Below, piece after piece: positions 34,351 through 42,958 of a stretch of 58,819 nt of DNA (positions are counted from its first letter, which is position 1; the number at the start of each line of letters is the position of its first letter). The DNA lies in the NCBI RefSeq assembly GCF_019331805.1, contig NZ_JAHBBE010000013.1, forward strand, positions 1 through 58,819, read 5' to 3'. A program made the position numbers and the translations under genes. A model generated the notes under the pieces. The model ran no database searches. It was not told the DNA's origin and saw only the letters and a list, made by a program, of their open reading frames with translations. This stretch comes from Bifidobacterium pongonis (GTDB lineage: Bacteria; Actinomycetota; Actinomycetes; Actinomycetales; Bifidobacteriaceae).

Positions 34351-36960
34351 ATGCCCGGATCCAATCTCACCCGTATCGAGGCCGAAGAACGCAAGGCCAT
34401 CGTGGAGGCGCCCATCCACTATTACGTCGATCTCGACCTCACCGTCGGAGGTGAGACCTTCGGCAGCGCGACCCGCATCAGCTTCGGTGCCAGCGAAGGC
34501 GCATCCACCTTCCTCGATCTCGTCGCGGATAAGGTCGAATCCGTGGAACTCAACGGCGTGGCGCTCGACCCGAACGAGGTGTTCGCCGACAACCGCATCG
34601 AACTGACCGGCCTCAAGGCGAACAACGAGGTCACGGTCAAGGCGCTGTGCCGCTACTCCAACACCGGCGAAGGCCTGCACCGTTCCGTCGACCCCTCCGA
34701 CGGCAACATCTACCTGTACTCCCAGTTCGAAGTGCCGGACGCTCGCCGTGTGTACGCGGTGTTCGACCAGCCCGACCTGAAGGCCATCTTCGACTTCGAC
34801 GTGCTTGCGCCGGAATCCTGGATCGTCACCTCCAACATGCCGGTGCACACGGTCGAGGCGACCGACCGCACCACGCAGGACGGCACCATGGGCGACCATG
34901 CGAACGAGGGCACGAAGCATTGGAGCTTCGAAAGCACCCCGGTCATGAGCTCCTACCTGACCGCCATCTGCGCCGGCCCGTACGCCGAATGGCACACCGA
35001 ATACAGCAATGTGGACGGCCGCATCGTGCCGATGGCCATGTACTGCCGCCAGGCGCTGGCCGATGCCTTCGCGAAGGACGTCGACTACCTGTTCGACATC
35101 ACCAAGAAGGGCTTCGCCTTCTACGCCAAGACCTGGGGCGTGCCGTACCCGTACGCCAAGTACGACCAGATCTACGTGCCGGAATACAACGCGGGCGCCA
35201 TGGAGAACATCGGCATGGTCACCATCCGTGACCAGTACGTGTTCGAATCCAAGGTGACCGACGCCTACGCGGAACGTCGCGTGGTCACCGTGCTGCACGA
35301 GCTCGCCCACATGTGGTTCGGCGACTACGTGACCATGAAGTGGTGGAATGACCTGTGGCTCAACGAATCCTTCGCCGAGTTCACGTCCACGCTCGCCACC
35401 GCCGAAGCCACCGAATGGAAGGACGCCTGGGCCACCTTCAGCTCCGGCGAGAAGAGCTGGGCGCTGCGTCAGGACCAGCTGAGCACCACGCACCCGATCG
35501 TCGCCCCGATCAACGACCTCAACGACACCTACGTCAATTTCGACGGCATCACCTACGCGAAGGGCGCCTCCGTACTCAAGCAGCTTGTGTTCTACGTGGG
35601 CCGCGAACGTTTCTTCGAAGGCATCAACAGCTACCTCAACAAGCACGCGTACTCCAACGCCACGCTCAACGATCTGCTCGACGAGCTGGAGATCACCTCC
35701 GGGCGCGACCTGAAGTCGTGGAGCGCGCAGTGGCTCGAACAGTCCGGCATCAACACCATCGCCACCGAAGTGGAGGAGAACGAGGACGGTACCATCAAGC
35801 GTCTCGCGCTCCGCCAGAGTGCCCCGGCCGAGCATCCGGTGCTGCGTGCCCATCGTCTGGCCGTCGGTTTCTACAATGAGGACCCGCAGACCGGCAAAAT
35901 CGTGCGTACGGATCGTTTCGAACTCGACGTGGACGGCGAACTGACCGTCGTCGAGGAGGCCGCGGGCAAGACCCGTCCGTCGCTGATCCTGGTGAATGAC
36001 GACGACCTGACCTACACGAAGCTGCGCTTCGACGACAAGAGCCTGAAGTTCGCCGCCGACAACCTGTACCGCTTCGACGATGCGCTGGCACGTTCCGTGA
36101 TCTGGCTTGCCTTCTGGGATATGACCCGTGACGGCGACCTGCCGGCGAAGCAGTTCATCGACACCTCGCTGGCCGCCCTCGCCACCGAACGCGAATCCAC
36201 CACGTTCCGTTACGCGCTGGCGCAGATCAGCACCACGGCATGGCATTACACCGCCGAAGCCGACCGCGCCGACGTGGTCAAGCATGTCGCGGCCGAACTG
36301 TTCAAGCTGGCCAACGCCGCCCAGGCTGGTTCCGACGAGCAGTTCCAGCTCATCACCGCCTATCTCGGCTACGGCGAGCCGGGCGATGAGGCGTTCGCCG
36401 CCAACGCGAAGGGTCTGCTCGACGGTTCCGTCGCTCTTGAGGGTCTTGAGATCGACAACAACTTCCGTTGGACGATCATCAACGCGCTGAGCACGGTCAA
36501 CGAGATCGACCAGGCGGGCATCGACGCCGAACTCGCCAAGCGCGAAACCACCGAGAACCGCGAATTCGCGCTCGGCGCACGCGCAGTGGCGGGTACCGCC
36601 GAAGCGAAGGCCTGGGCCTGGGATGAGGCGCTGCACAACGAGGCGCTGACCAACATGCAGCTGGAGGCCGTGGCCCGCGGCTTCGCCTCCACGCCGCGCG
36701 CGGATCTGGCCGAGCCGTATGCCGAGAAGTACTTCGACACCGCCGACTGGATCTGGAGCAATAAGACCTTCCACATGGCCGAAGCGCTGCTGGAGGGCCT
36801 GTACCCGGCATACGCCGATCCGGCCAAGCTGGTGGAGCTGGGCGACGCATGGCTCACCTCCCATGAGGATGCCGACAACGCCTTGAAGCGCATCATCCGC
36901 GGCAATGTCGAATCCTCGCACCGCACCCTCAAGGTGCGCAGGTACAACGAAAGCCTGTGA
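34351..36960 (+). CDS. pepN: Aminopeptidase N
   Basis: An 869-residue M1 zinc metallopeptidase removing N-terminal amino acids from peptides in the cytosol. No signal peptide is present. The exopeptidase motif is GAMEN (282-286); zinc ligands are HELAH (316-320) plus Glu339 in WLNESFAE. The C-terminal ERAP1-like domain spans about 530-869. AAGGAGTCGC is the ribosome-binding site. The upstream 280 bp hold a loose inverted repeat (ACGGCATGATC / GGTCATGCCGT, about 34261-34293). A hairpin terminator follows. Confidence 0.95.
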   Translation: MPGSNLTRIEAEERKAIVEAPIHYYVDLDLTVGGETFGSATRISFGASEGASTFLDLVADKVESVELNGVALDPNEVFADNRIELTGLKANNEVTVKALCRYSNTGEGLHRSVDPSDGNIYLYSQFEVPDARRVYAVFDQPDLKAIFDFDVLAPESWIVTSNMPVHTVEATDRTTQDGTMGDHANEGTKHWSFESTPVMSSYLTAICAGPYAEWHTEYSNVDGRIVPMAMYCRQALADAFAKDVDYLFDITKKGFAFYAKTWGVPYPYAKYDQIYVPEYNAGAMENIGMVTIRDQYVFESKVTDAYAERRVVTVLHELAHMWFGDYVTMKWWNDLWLNESFAEFTSTLATAEATEWKDAWATFSSGEKSWALRQDQLSTTHPIVAPINDLNDTYVNFDGITYAKGASVLKQLVFYVGRERFFEGINSYLNKHAYSNATLNDLLDELEITSGRDLKSWSAQWLEQSGINTIATEVEENEDGTIKRLALRQSAPAEHPVLRAHRLAVGFYNEDPQTGKIVRTDRFELDVDGELTVVEEAAGKTRPSLILVNDDDLTYTKLRFDDKSLKFAADNLYRFDDALARSVIWLAFWDMTRDGDLPAKQFIDTSLAALATERESTTFRYALAQISTTAWHYTAEADRADVVKHVAAELFKLANAAQAGSDEQFQLITAYLGYGEPGDEAFAANAKGLLDGSVALEGLEIDNNFRWTIINALSTVNEIDQAGIDAELAKRETTENREFALGARAVAGTAEAKAWAWDEALHNEALTNMQLEAVARGFASTPRADLAEPYAEKYFDTADWIWSNKTFHMAEALLEGLYPAYADPAKLVELGDAWLTSHEDADNALKRIIRGNVESSHRTLKVRRYNESL

Positions 36961-37035
36961 TCGCAAGGTAGTGCCGCCGGAATGCCCGCCATCCGTATGG
37001 CGGCCGTGAGGTAGCCGGACGGCACGGCGAATGCG

Positions 37036-37085
37036 AAAGGGGCGTCGGCCGATCTTCCTTCCGAAGGTCGGGCGGCGCCCCTTTG
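37036..37085 (+). terminator. Terminator of pepN
   Basis: AAGGGGCGTCGGCCGATCTTC pairs with the following GAAGGTCGGGCGGCGCCCCTTT, an imperfect long stem ending in TTT. The next 180 bp to 37271 include an AT-rich stretch with two TATATAGGTATG repeats and no gene. Confidence 0.65.
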
Positions 37086-37271
37086 CGATGCCATGCGGCG
37101 GTGGGGGAGTGCGGCTTCCTGTTCCTTATATTCCTTATATATAGGTATGCGCAATATATAGGTATGTACAGGTTTTGCAGTGTGCCGTTTGATGATGATT
37201 GGTTCACGGTCGGTCACTAGAAATTCCTCGGTGGTTCGCGGCGAAGTGACTTCCTTCGCGCCCGCCAAGGC

Positions 37272-37305
37272 AAACGCCCCGTTCCATGCATGGAAACGGG
37301 GCGTT
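37272..37305 (-). terminator. Terminator of the GH13 gene
   Basis: AAACGCCCCGTTTCCATG / CATGGAACGGGGCGTTT when read on the minus strand: a near-perfect hairpin 17 bp after the stop. Confidence 0.75.
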
Positions 37306-37322
37306 CGTTCAGCGGTATCCGA

Positions 37323-38936
37323 TCACTTCACGATGATGAACGATTGCGCGGGCAGGATGAGTTCGCCGTTGCCGATCGTGGGGGAGCCGATGGCGAACAG
37401 GACGTCGCCGGCCAAGCCGTCGACGGCCACGTGTTCGGTGCCGCGGCCGGGGTTGACGGCGACTACCAGACGTTCGCCTTCGGCGGTTCGGGCGAAGGCG
37501 AACGCACGCCCGTCGCCTTGGACCACATCGAACGCCGACGCTCCGTGCAGCGCATTCTCCCCGGCGCGCAGCGCGAGCACCGACTGGATGACATGCCACA
37601 GGGAATCCTCGTTAGCCATGGCATCCTCGGCGGTCGGCGCGTCCGCGGCCTGATCGACCGGCAGATACAGCGCGTCGGCGTTGGCTTCGGAGAAACCGAG
37701 ATTCGCGTCATGGTTCCACTGCATGGGCGTGCGGCTGCCGGTGCGGTTGTAGCCGCCCTCCTTGGAACGCATCGGCAGGTAGCGCATGCCGATCTCGTCG
37801 CCGTAGTAGATGAACGGTGCGCCCGGCAGTGTGAGCAGCGTGGCGTAGGCGAGCTTGCGTTCGCGGTCGGTCAGACGCTGCGCGGTGCGCAACGTGTCAT
37901 GGTTGCAGGTGATGAGGTTGAACAGGCCGTGATAACGTTCCGCATCGCGCACGCGGGGCAGGTATTCGCCAAGGAATTCGCTGACCGGCGTTCCGCTGTC
38001 GGCGTTGAAATAGCTGGCATCGTTATCATGCGACAGCGGGGTGTCGGTGTTGCGCAGCAGCATGTTATAGCCGTTCGGATTGCCGTCCCAACGCCAGTCG
38101 AGGTAGAAGTCCATGTCGAAGCCGGCTTTGAGCGATTCGTCGGGCCTGCCCCATTCGGAGACAAACGCCGCCTCGGGGAATTCGGGGCGGATGCGGGAGA
38201 AGATGTATTGCCAGGTCCTGATGGTGAACGGCTTGCCGTCATCGTCCTGCTTGACCAGGCTGTCGGCCATGTCCACGCGGAAACCGTCGGCGCCGCGGGA
38301 GAGCCAGAAGCGCATCACGTCGATCATCGCGTCGCAGGTGGCGGTGGCGTCCGGGCCGAGCGCAGGTTTCTGCCAGGCGCGGCGGGGGTGCGCGAACCCG
38401 TAGTTCAGTGCGGGCTGGCACTTGAAGAAGTTGAGGATATAGGTGCCGTCACGTTCCGCTTCGCCGCCGATGAACGGCAGGCCGTCGCCGTTGGAGATCC
38501 AGGTGTCGGTCCATATATACCGTTCGGAAACGTTGTCATCACCGACGGTGCGATCGCTTTCATCCGGCTGCGCGCTGGCATTGAACCAAGGGTGCTCCTC
38601 GCTGGTATGGCCCGGCACGAGGTCGAGCAGCACGTGCATGCCGAGCCGGTGCGCCTCGTCGAAGAGTCTGACAAGGTCATCATTGGTGCCGTAGCGGGGG
38701 GCGACTTTGGTGTAGTCGCGCACGTCATAACCCGCATCCTTGAAGGGGGAATCGAAGCAGGGATTGATCCACAGGGCCGTACATCCCAGATTGTGGATAT
38801 AGTCAAGGCGTTGAATGATGCCGTTGATGTCACCGATGCCATCGGCGTTGCTGTCTTGGAAGCTTTGGGGGTAAATCTCGTAGAATACCGCGGTTTCAAG
38901 CCATTCTGGGCGGTGGGTGCATACGTTATCTTGCAT
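37323..38936 (-). CDS. GH13 alpha-glucosidase-type hydrolase
   Basis: A 537-residue intracellular GH13 enzyme. Conserved regions: AVFYEIYPQSFQDSNADGIGD, GYDVRDY, nucleophile Asp222 in GFRVDMA, acid/base Glu261 in VSEWGRP, and Asp347 in CNHDTLR. No signal peptide is present. The sequence resembles the oligo-1,6-glucosidase / maltodextrin-hydrolase group, so it probably splits glucose from imported alpha-glucans; exact linkage specificity is not readable. ATG 38936 has GAGGA at good spacing; ATG 38948 is alternative. It is divergent from the maltodextrin importer with LacI-type operators between. Confidence 0.85.
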   Translation of the reverse strand: MQDNVCTHRPEWLETAVFYEIYPQSFQDSNADGIGDINGIIQRLDYIHNLGCTALWINPCFDSPFKDAGYDVRDYTKVAPRYGTNDDLVRLFDEAHRLGMHVLLDLVPGHTSEEHPWFNASAQPDESDRTVGDDNVSERYIWTDTWISNGDGLPFIGGEAERDGTYILNFFKCQPALNYGFAHPRRAWQKPALGPDATATCDAMIDVMRFWLSRGADGFRVDMADSLVKQDDDGKPFTIRTWQYIFSRIRPEFPEAAFVSEWGRPDESLKAGFDMDFYLDWRWDGNPNGYNMLLRNTDTPLSHDNDASYFNADSGTPVSEFLGEYLPRVRDAERYHGLFNLITCNHDTLRTAQRLTDRERKLAYATLLTLPGAPFIYYGDEIGMRYLPMRSKEGGYNRTGSRTPMQWNHDANLGFSEANADALYLPVDQAADAPTAEDAMANEDSLWHVIQSVLALRAGENALHGASAFDVVQGDGRAFAFARTAEGERLVVAVNPGRGTEHVAVDGLAGDVLFAIGSPTIGNGELILPAQSFIIVK

Positions 38937-38981
38937 TTGTTTCCTCATAAAACCTAGTTAACGAATGGTTATTTGCGACAC

Positions 38982-39011
38982 ATTTTACCGTTGGCGTGGC
39001 ATCGTTTGCAA
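38982..39011 (-). promoter_or_regulatory. Promoter of the GH13 gene
   Basis: On the minus strand TTGCAA (39011-39006) and TAAAAT (38987-38982) are separated by 18 bp. The -35 hexamer lies inside operator 1. Confidence 0.55.
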
Positions 39012-39014
39012 AAC
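39004..39014. promoter_or_regulatory. LacI-family operator 1
   Basis: GTTTGCAAAAC is a short palindrome of the type bound by LacI/MalR regulators. It overlaps the GH13 -35 and lies just before the TATATT -10 box (39020-39025) for the importer, so a repressor here would affect both directions. Confidence 0.55.
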
Positions 39015-39053
39015 AGTGGTATATTGCTAACTGAAGATGCAAAGCAAAGTTTC

Positions 39054-39068
39054 TGCAAACGTTTTGCG
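39054..39068. promoter_or_regulatory. LacI-family operator 2
   Basis: TGCAAACGTTTTGCG has the CG-centred palindrome usual for LacI-family sites. It lies about 75 bp upstream of the binding-protein ATG, probably within its transcript leader. Confidence 0.65.
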
Positions 39069-39142
39069 TGGGTGACGGAGCCGAGCATCAACACAGGTGA
39101 TTGCGTTCTCGAACGGGGGGACGCATAAAGAAAGGAAGATCG

Positions 39143-40393
39143 ATGAAGATCAATTGGACCAAGGCAATCGGTTTGACTGCGGCTGCTGCCATGCTGCTGC
39201 CTCTCGCGGCTTGCGGTTCCAGCAACGACAACGCCACGAAGTCCACCGGCTCCACCGAGGAAGTCACCCTGAGCGTGTGGGCTCCGCAGGAGGACCAGGC
39301 CAAGGACAACAACTGGCTCGACAAGACCGAGAAGGCTTTCGAGAAGGCCCACCCCGAATACAAGATCACGTGGAAGAACGACGTCGTCTCCGAAGCTGAC
39401 GCCGCCGACACCGTGGAGAAGGATCCGTCCGCCGCCGCCGATGTCTACATGTTCGCCAACGATCAGCTCGGCCGCCTGGTCGACGCCGGCGCCATCGGCG
39501 AAGTCGGCACCAACGAGCTCAAGCAGGTGAAGGAACAGAACACCGACGCCCTGATCGACTCCGTCTCCAACGACGGCAAGGTCTACGGCGTGCCGTACAC
39601 CACCAACACCTGGTTCATGTACTACGACAAGTCCGCGTTCTCCGCCGACGACATCAAGAGCCTCGACTCCATGCTCGCCAAGGCCAAGGTCGCCTTCCCG
39701 ATGACCAACGGCTGGTACCTGCAGGCCCTGCTGACCAAGTCCGCCGATCTGACCTTCTTCGGTGACGGCACCGACGCCTCCAAGGGCATCACCGTCGACA
39801 AGGACAAGCTGACCGCCGCCACCAAGTACCTGGTGAGCGTCGCCAACAACCCGAACTTCGTGCTCGACAACGAGAACTCCGGCCTCTCCGACCTGCAGGC
39901 CGGCAACGTCAAGGCCTACTTCTCCGGCTCCTGGGATGCCGCGAACGTGAAGGAAGCCCTGGGCGACAACTACGGCGCAGCCGCTCTGCCGACCTACACC
40001 GTGGACGGCAAGTCCTACCAGATGCAGGCCTTCGCCGGCTCCAAGGCCGCCGCCTACAACCCGAACGCCAAGAACCAGAAGGCCGCCGCCCAGTTCGCCG
40101 CGTACCTCGGCTCCTCCGATGCTCAGAAGTCCCACTACGATATGCGTGAAGTCATCCCGTCCGACAAGACCCTGACCGCTTCCGACGAGTTCAAGGACAA
40201 CGAGCTGGTCAAGGCCCAGTCCACCGTCGCCGACGAGCAGTCCCTCATCCAGCCGACCATCTCCGCGATGAACAGCTGGTGGGATTCCGCCGAGGCTTAC
40301 GGCGAGTCCATCACCAACAAGGTGACCACCGCCGACAACGCCGCTGAGAAGGCCGCCGCTTGGGCTGACCAGCTCGCCGCGATGAACAAGTGA
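39143..40393 (+). CDS. malE: Maltodextrin-type ABC solute-binding lipoprotein
   Basis: A 416-residue extracellular lipoprotein. The signal peptide MKINWTKAIGLTAAAAMLL ends in lipobox LAAC (Cys24), followed by a linker (GSSNDNATKSTGS) and the cluster-type binding-protein body (TLSVWAPQEDQA; GVPYTTNTWFMYYDKS; NVKAYFSGSWDAANV). The order with MalF/MalG-like permeases and pullulanase points to maltose/maltodextrin. AAGGAAG is the ribosome-binding site. A hairpin after the gene fits higher expression of the binding protein than of the permeases. Confidence 0.88.
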   Translation: MKINWTKAIGLTAAAAMLLPLAACGSSNDNATKSTGSTEEVTLSVWAPQEDQAKDNNWLDKTEKAFEKAHPEYKITWKNDVVSEADAADTVEKDPSAAADVYMFANDQLGRLVDAGAIGEVGTNELKQVKEQNTDALIDSVSNDGKVYGVPYTTNTWFMYYDKSAFSADDIKSLDSMLAKAKVAFPMTNGWYLQALLTKSADLTFFGDGTDASKGITVDKDKLTAATKYLVSVANNPNFVLDNENSGLSDLQAGNVKAYFSGSWDAANVKEALGDNYGAAALPTYTVDGKSYQMQAFAGSKAAAYNPNAKNQKAAAQFAAYLGSSDAQKSHYDMREVIPSDKTLTASDEFKDNELVKAQSTVADEQSLIQPTISAMNSWWDSAEAYGESITNKVTTADNAAEKAAAWADQLAAMNK

Positions 40394-40448
40394 TTCGGTT
40401 CATACCAACAGACAACTGAATACAGGATTCCCTCCAAGAATCCATTCC

Positions 40449-40487
40449 CCGTGCGGTCATGGTGCAGCCTGCGCCGTGACCGCACGG
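40449..40487 (+). terminator. Hairpin between malE and malF-like genes
   Basis: CCGTGCGGTCA / TGACCGCACGG perfect 11-bp stem in the 257-bp gap, with a second smaller hairpin GCCGC/GCGGC near 40520-40545. No T tract follows, suggesting partial termination or 3'-end protection. Confidence 0.55.
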
Positions 40488-40650
40488 ACACACAATTCTC
40501 ATAGACCCGCTCCCGCACGCCGCTTCGACACGATGCGGCGGCTCCCTTACTGCGGTGGGCGGGTTTATTACTGAGCACGCCCGAAGCATAGAAGCCTTGG
40601 GCCAGGGGATCATCCCCGTAATCATTCGTACATTGAGAGAGGCGATTTGA

Positions 40651-42057
40651 ATGACAGCAGCGACTCTTTCCCCCAGAGAGATGAAGCGCCGCCGCAAAAT
40701 GGGCGCGGACTACGTTCCGCCGTCGCCCTACACGGTGAAGGCCGCGCTCACTGAGGGCGACATTTTCACCAAACTGTCCGCCGTTATCTTCGGTCTGGGC
40801 AATATCGTGCGCAAGCAGTACGTCAAGGGCATCGCGTTCCTTGTGGCTGAGATCGCGTTCTTCGTGTTCCTGTTCACCAACGGCATCGGCTACCTGTCCA
40901 AGCTGCCGACGCTGGGTACGCAGAAGCAGGGCAAGGTCCTCGTCGACGGCTACTGGGTGTACACCGAGGGCGACCGCTCCGTCGTCATCCTGTTGTACGG
41001 CGTGTGCACCATTGTTCTGATCATCCTGTTCCTGTACCTGTGGCGCCTGTCCGTCAAGACCGCGTACAAGGCCGAATGCCTGGCCAAGAAGAACGGCAGC
41101 GCCCCGACCTTCATGGATGACTGGCGCACCCTGTTCGACGCCAAGGCGCACCAGCTGCTGATGTTCCTGCCGACCCTCGGCATCCTCGTCTTCACCGTGC
41201 TGCCGCTGATCTTCATGATCTCCATGGCGTTCACCAGCTACGACCACCGCAACCTCGTGCTGTTCCACTGGGTCGGCCTTGAGAACTTCAAGCAGCTGTT
41301 CTCCAGCGACGTGAGCAACACCGTCAGCGCCTCCATGTTCATGCAGGTGCTCGTCTGGACCCTGGTCTGGGCCTTCTTCGCCACCTTCCTGAACTTCTTC
41401 CTCGGCCTGTTCCTGGCCATGGTCATCAACCGTAAGACCACCAAGTTCAAGAACTTCTGGCGCAGCATCTTCTCCATGTCCATCGCCGTGCCGCAGTTCG
41501 TGTCCCTGCTGGTCATGCGTTCCATGCTCCAGCCGAACGGCGCCATCAACCAGCTGCTCATGCAGTGGGGTTGGATCGACGGCCCGCTGCCGTTCCTGAC
41601 CAACGCCACTTGGGCACGCGTCACCGTGATCATCGTGAACCTGTGGGTCGGCATCCCGTACACCATCATGCAGGTCACCGGTATTCTGCAGAACATCCCG
41701 GTCGACCAGTACGAGGCCGCCAAGCTGGACGGCGCGAACTGGTGGCAGATCTTCACCAAGATCACCATGCCGTACATCATCTTCGTGCTCACTCCGTACC
41801 TGATCACCACCTTCACCGGCAACGTGAACAACTTCAACGTGATCTACCTGCTTACCGGTGGCGCCCCGACGCCTGTCGGCGCATCCGCAGGTAAGACCGA
41901 TCTGCTGATCACCTGGCTGTACAAGCTTACGGTCGACAAGTCGGATTACAACCTCGGTGCAGTGATCGGCATCATGACCTTCATCGTGTTGGCCGTGGTC
42001 TCCCTGATCACCTACCGTAACTCCGGCTCCTACAAGAATGAGGAGGCATTCCGATGA
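40651..42057 (+). CDS. malF: MalF-like ABC permease
   Basis: A 468-residue inner-membrane permease with about eight hydrophobic segments and a long cytosolic N-terminus. The EAA loop that contacts the ATPase is EAAKLDGANWWQIFTKITMP. It pairs with the next gene to form the translocation pore. Its ATG overlaps no other gene, but its stop overlaps the malG-like start (ATGA), so the two are coupled. No ATPase gene is in the locus; a shared MsmK-like ATPase elsewhere is expected. Confidence 0.88.
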   Translation: MTAATLSPREMKRRRKMGADYVPPSPYTVKAALTEGDIFTKLSAVIFGLGNIVRKQYVKGIAFLVAEIAFFVFLFTNGIGYLSKLPTLGTQKQGKVLVDGYWVYTEGDRSVVILLYGVCTIVLIILFLYLWRLSVKTAYKAECLAKKNGSAPTFMDDWRTLFDAKAHQLLMFLPTLGILVFTVLPLIFMISMAFTSYDHRNLVLFHWVGLENFKQLFSSDVSNTVSASMFMQVLVWTLVWAFFATFLNFFLGLFLAMVINRKTTKFKNFWRSIFSMSIAVPQFVSLLVMRSMLQPNGAINQLLMQWGWIDGPLPFLTNATWARVTVIIVNLWVGIPYTIMQVTGILQNIPVDQYEAAKLDGANWWQIFTKITMPYIIFVLTPYLITTFTGNVNNFNVIYLLTGGAPTPVGASAGKTDLLITWLYKLTVDKSDYNLGAVIGIMTFIVLAVVSLITYRNSGSYKNEEAFR

Positions 42058-42953
42058 GTTCCAAGCACGCAGTGGCTGAACCCGAGCGTCGTGGCCTGTT
42101 GCACGACCAGAAGAAGCGTCGCATTCTCGGCGACGTCCTGTCCTACGTCCTGCTTTCCGTCCTCGCGATCATCTGGCTGATCCCGGTGGTCTGGGTGTTC
42201 ATGGAAAGCTTCAACAAGAACACCAAGCCGTACCCGAAGACCTTCTTCCCGACGCAGTTCACCTTCGACAACTACGTCAAGCTGTTCACGGACACCTCCG
42301 TGCTCAACTTTCCGAAGATGTTCACCACCACCTTCATCGTGGCCTGCTTCACCTGCCTGATCTCCGTGGTGTTCGTGCTCTCCGTGGCGTACTGCATGAG
42401 CCGTATGCGCTTCCGCACCCGCCGCACCTTCATGAACATCGTCCTGATCCTCGGCATGTTCCCCGGCATCATGGCCGTCACCGCCATCTACTTCATCCTG
42501 AAGGCGATGAACCTGACCAACGGCAACGTGACGATCATCGCTCTGATCCTCGTCTACTCCGCCGGCACCGGCGCGGGCTTCTACGTGATGAAGGGCTTCA
42601 TGGACACCATTCCGACTTCGCTCGACGAGGCCGCTATGATTGATGGTTGTACGCGATTCCAGGTGTTCTACAAGATCATCATCCCGATCTGCAAGCCTAT
42701 GATCGTCTACCAGGCAATCACCGGCTTCCTGATTCCGTGGCTCGACTTCGTGATGGCCAAGGTCATCTGCCGCACCCAGTCGAACTACACCGTCGCTCTG
42801 GGTCTGTGGCTCATGCTGCAGAAGGAATACGTACAGAACTTCTACGCACGATTCGCTGCCGCGGCCGTGGTGATCTCCATCCCGATCGCCATCATGTTCA
42901 TCGTGATGCAGCGCTTCTACCAGGAGTCGATGTCCGGTTCCGTGAAGGGATAA
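42054..42953 (+). CDS. malG: MalG-like ABC permease
   Basis: A 299-residue permease with six hydrophobic segments. The EAA loop is SLDEAAMIDGCTRFQVFYKIIIP, and the C-terminus is QRFYQESMSGSVKG as usual for MalG. It is the partner of MalF in the importer. The stop is followed after 5 bp by the pullulanase ATG, so the importer and the debranching enzyme are made together. Confidence 0.9.
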   Translation: MSSKHAVAEPERRGLLHDQKKRRILGDVLSYVLLSVLAIIWLIPVVWVFMESFNKNTKPYPKTFFPTQFTFDNYVKLFTDTSVLNFPKMFTTTFIVACFTCLISVVFVLSVAYCMSRMRFRTRRTFMNIVLILGMFPGIMAVTAIYFILKAMNLTNGNVTIIALILVYSAGTGAGFYVMKGFMDTIPTSLDEAAMIDGCTRFQVFYKIIIPICKPMIVYQAITGFLIPWLDFVMAKVICRTQSNYTVALGLWLMLQKEYVQNFYARFAAAAVVISIPIAIMFIVMQRFYQESMSGSVKG

Positions 42954-42958
42954 CATCC

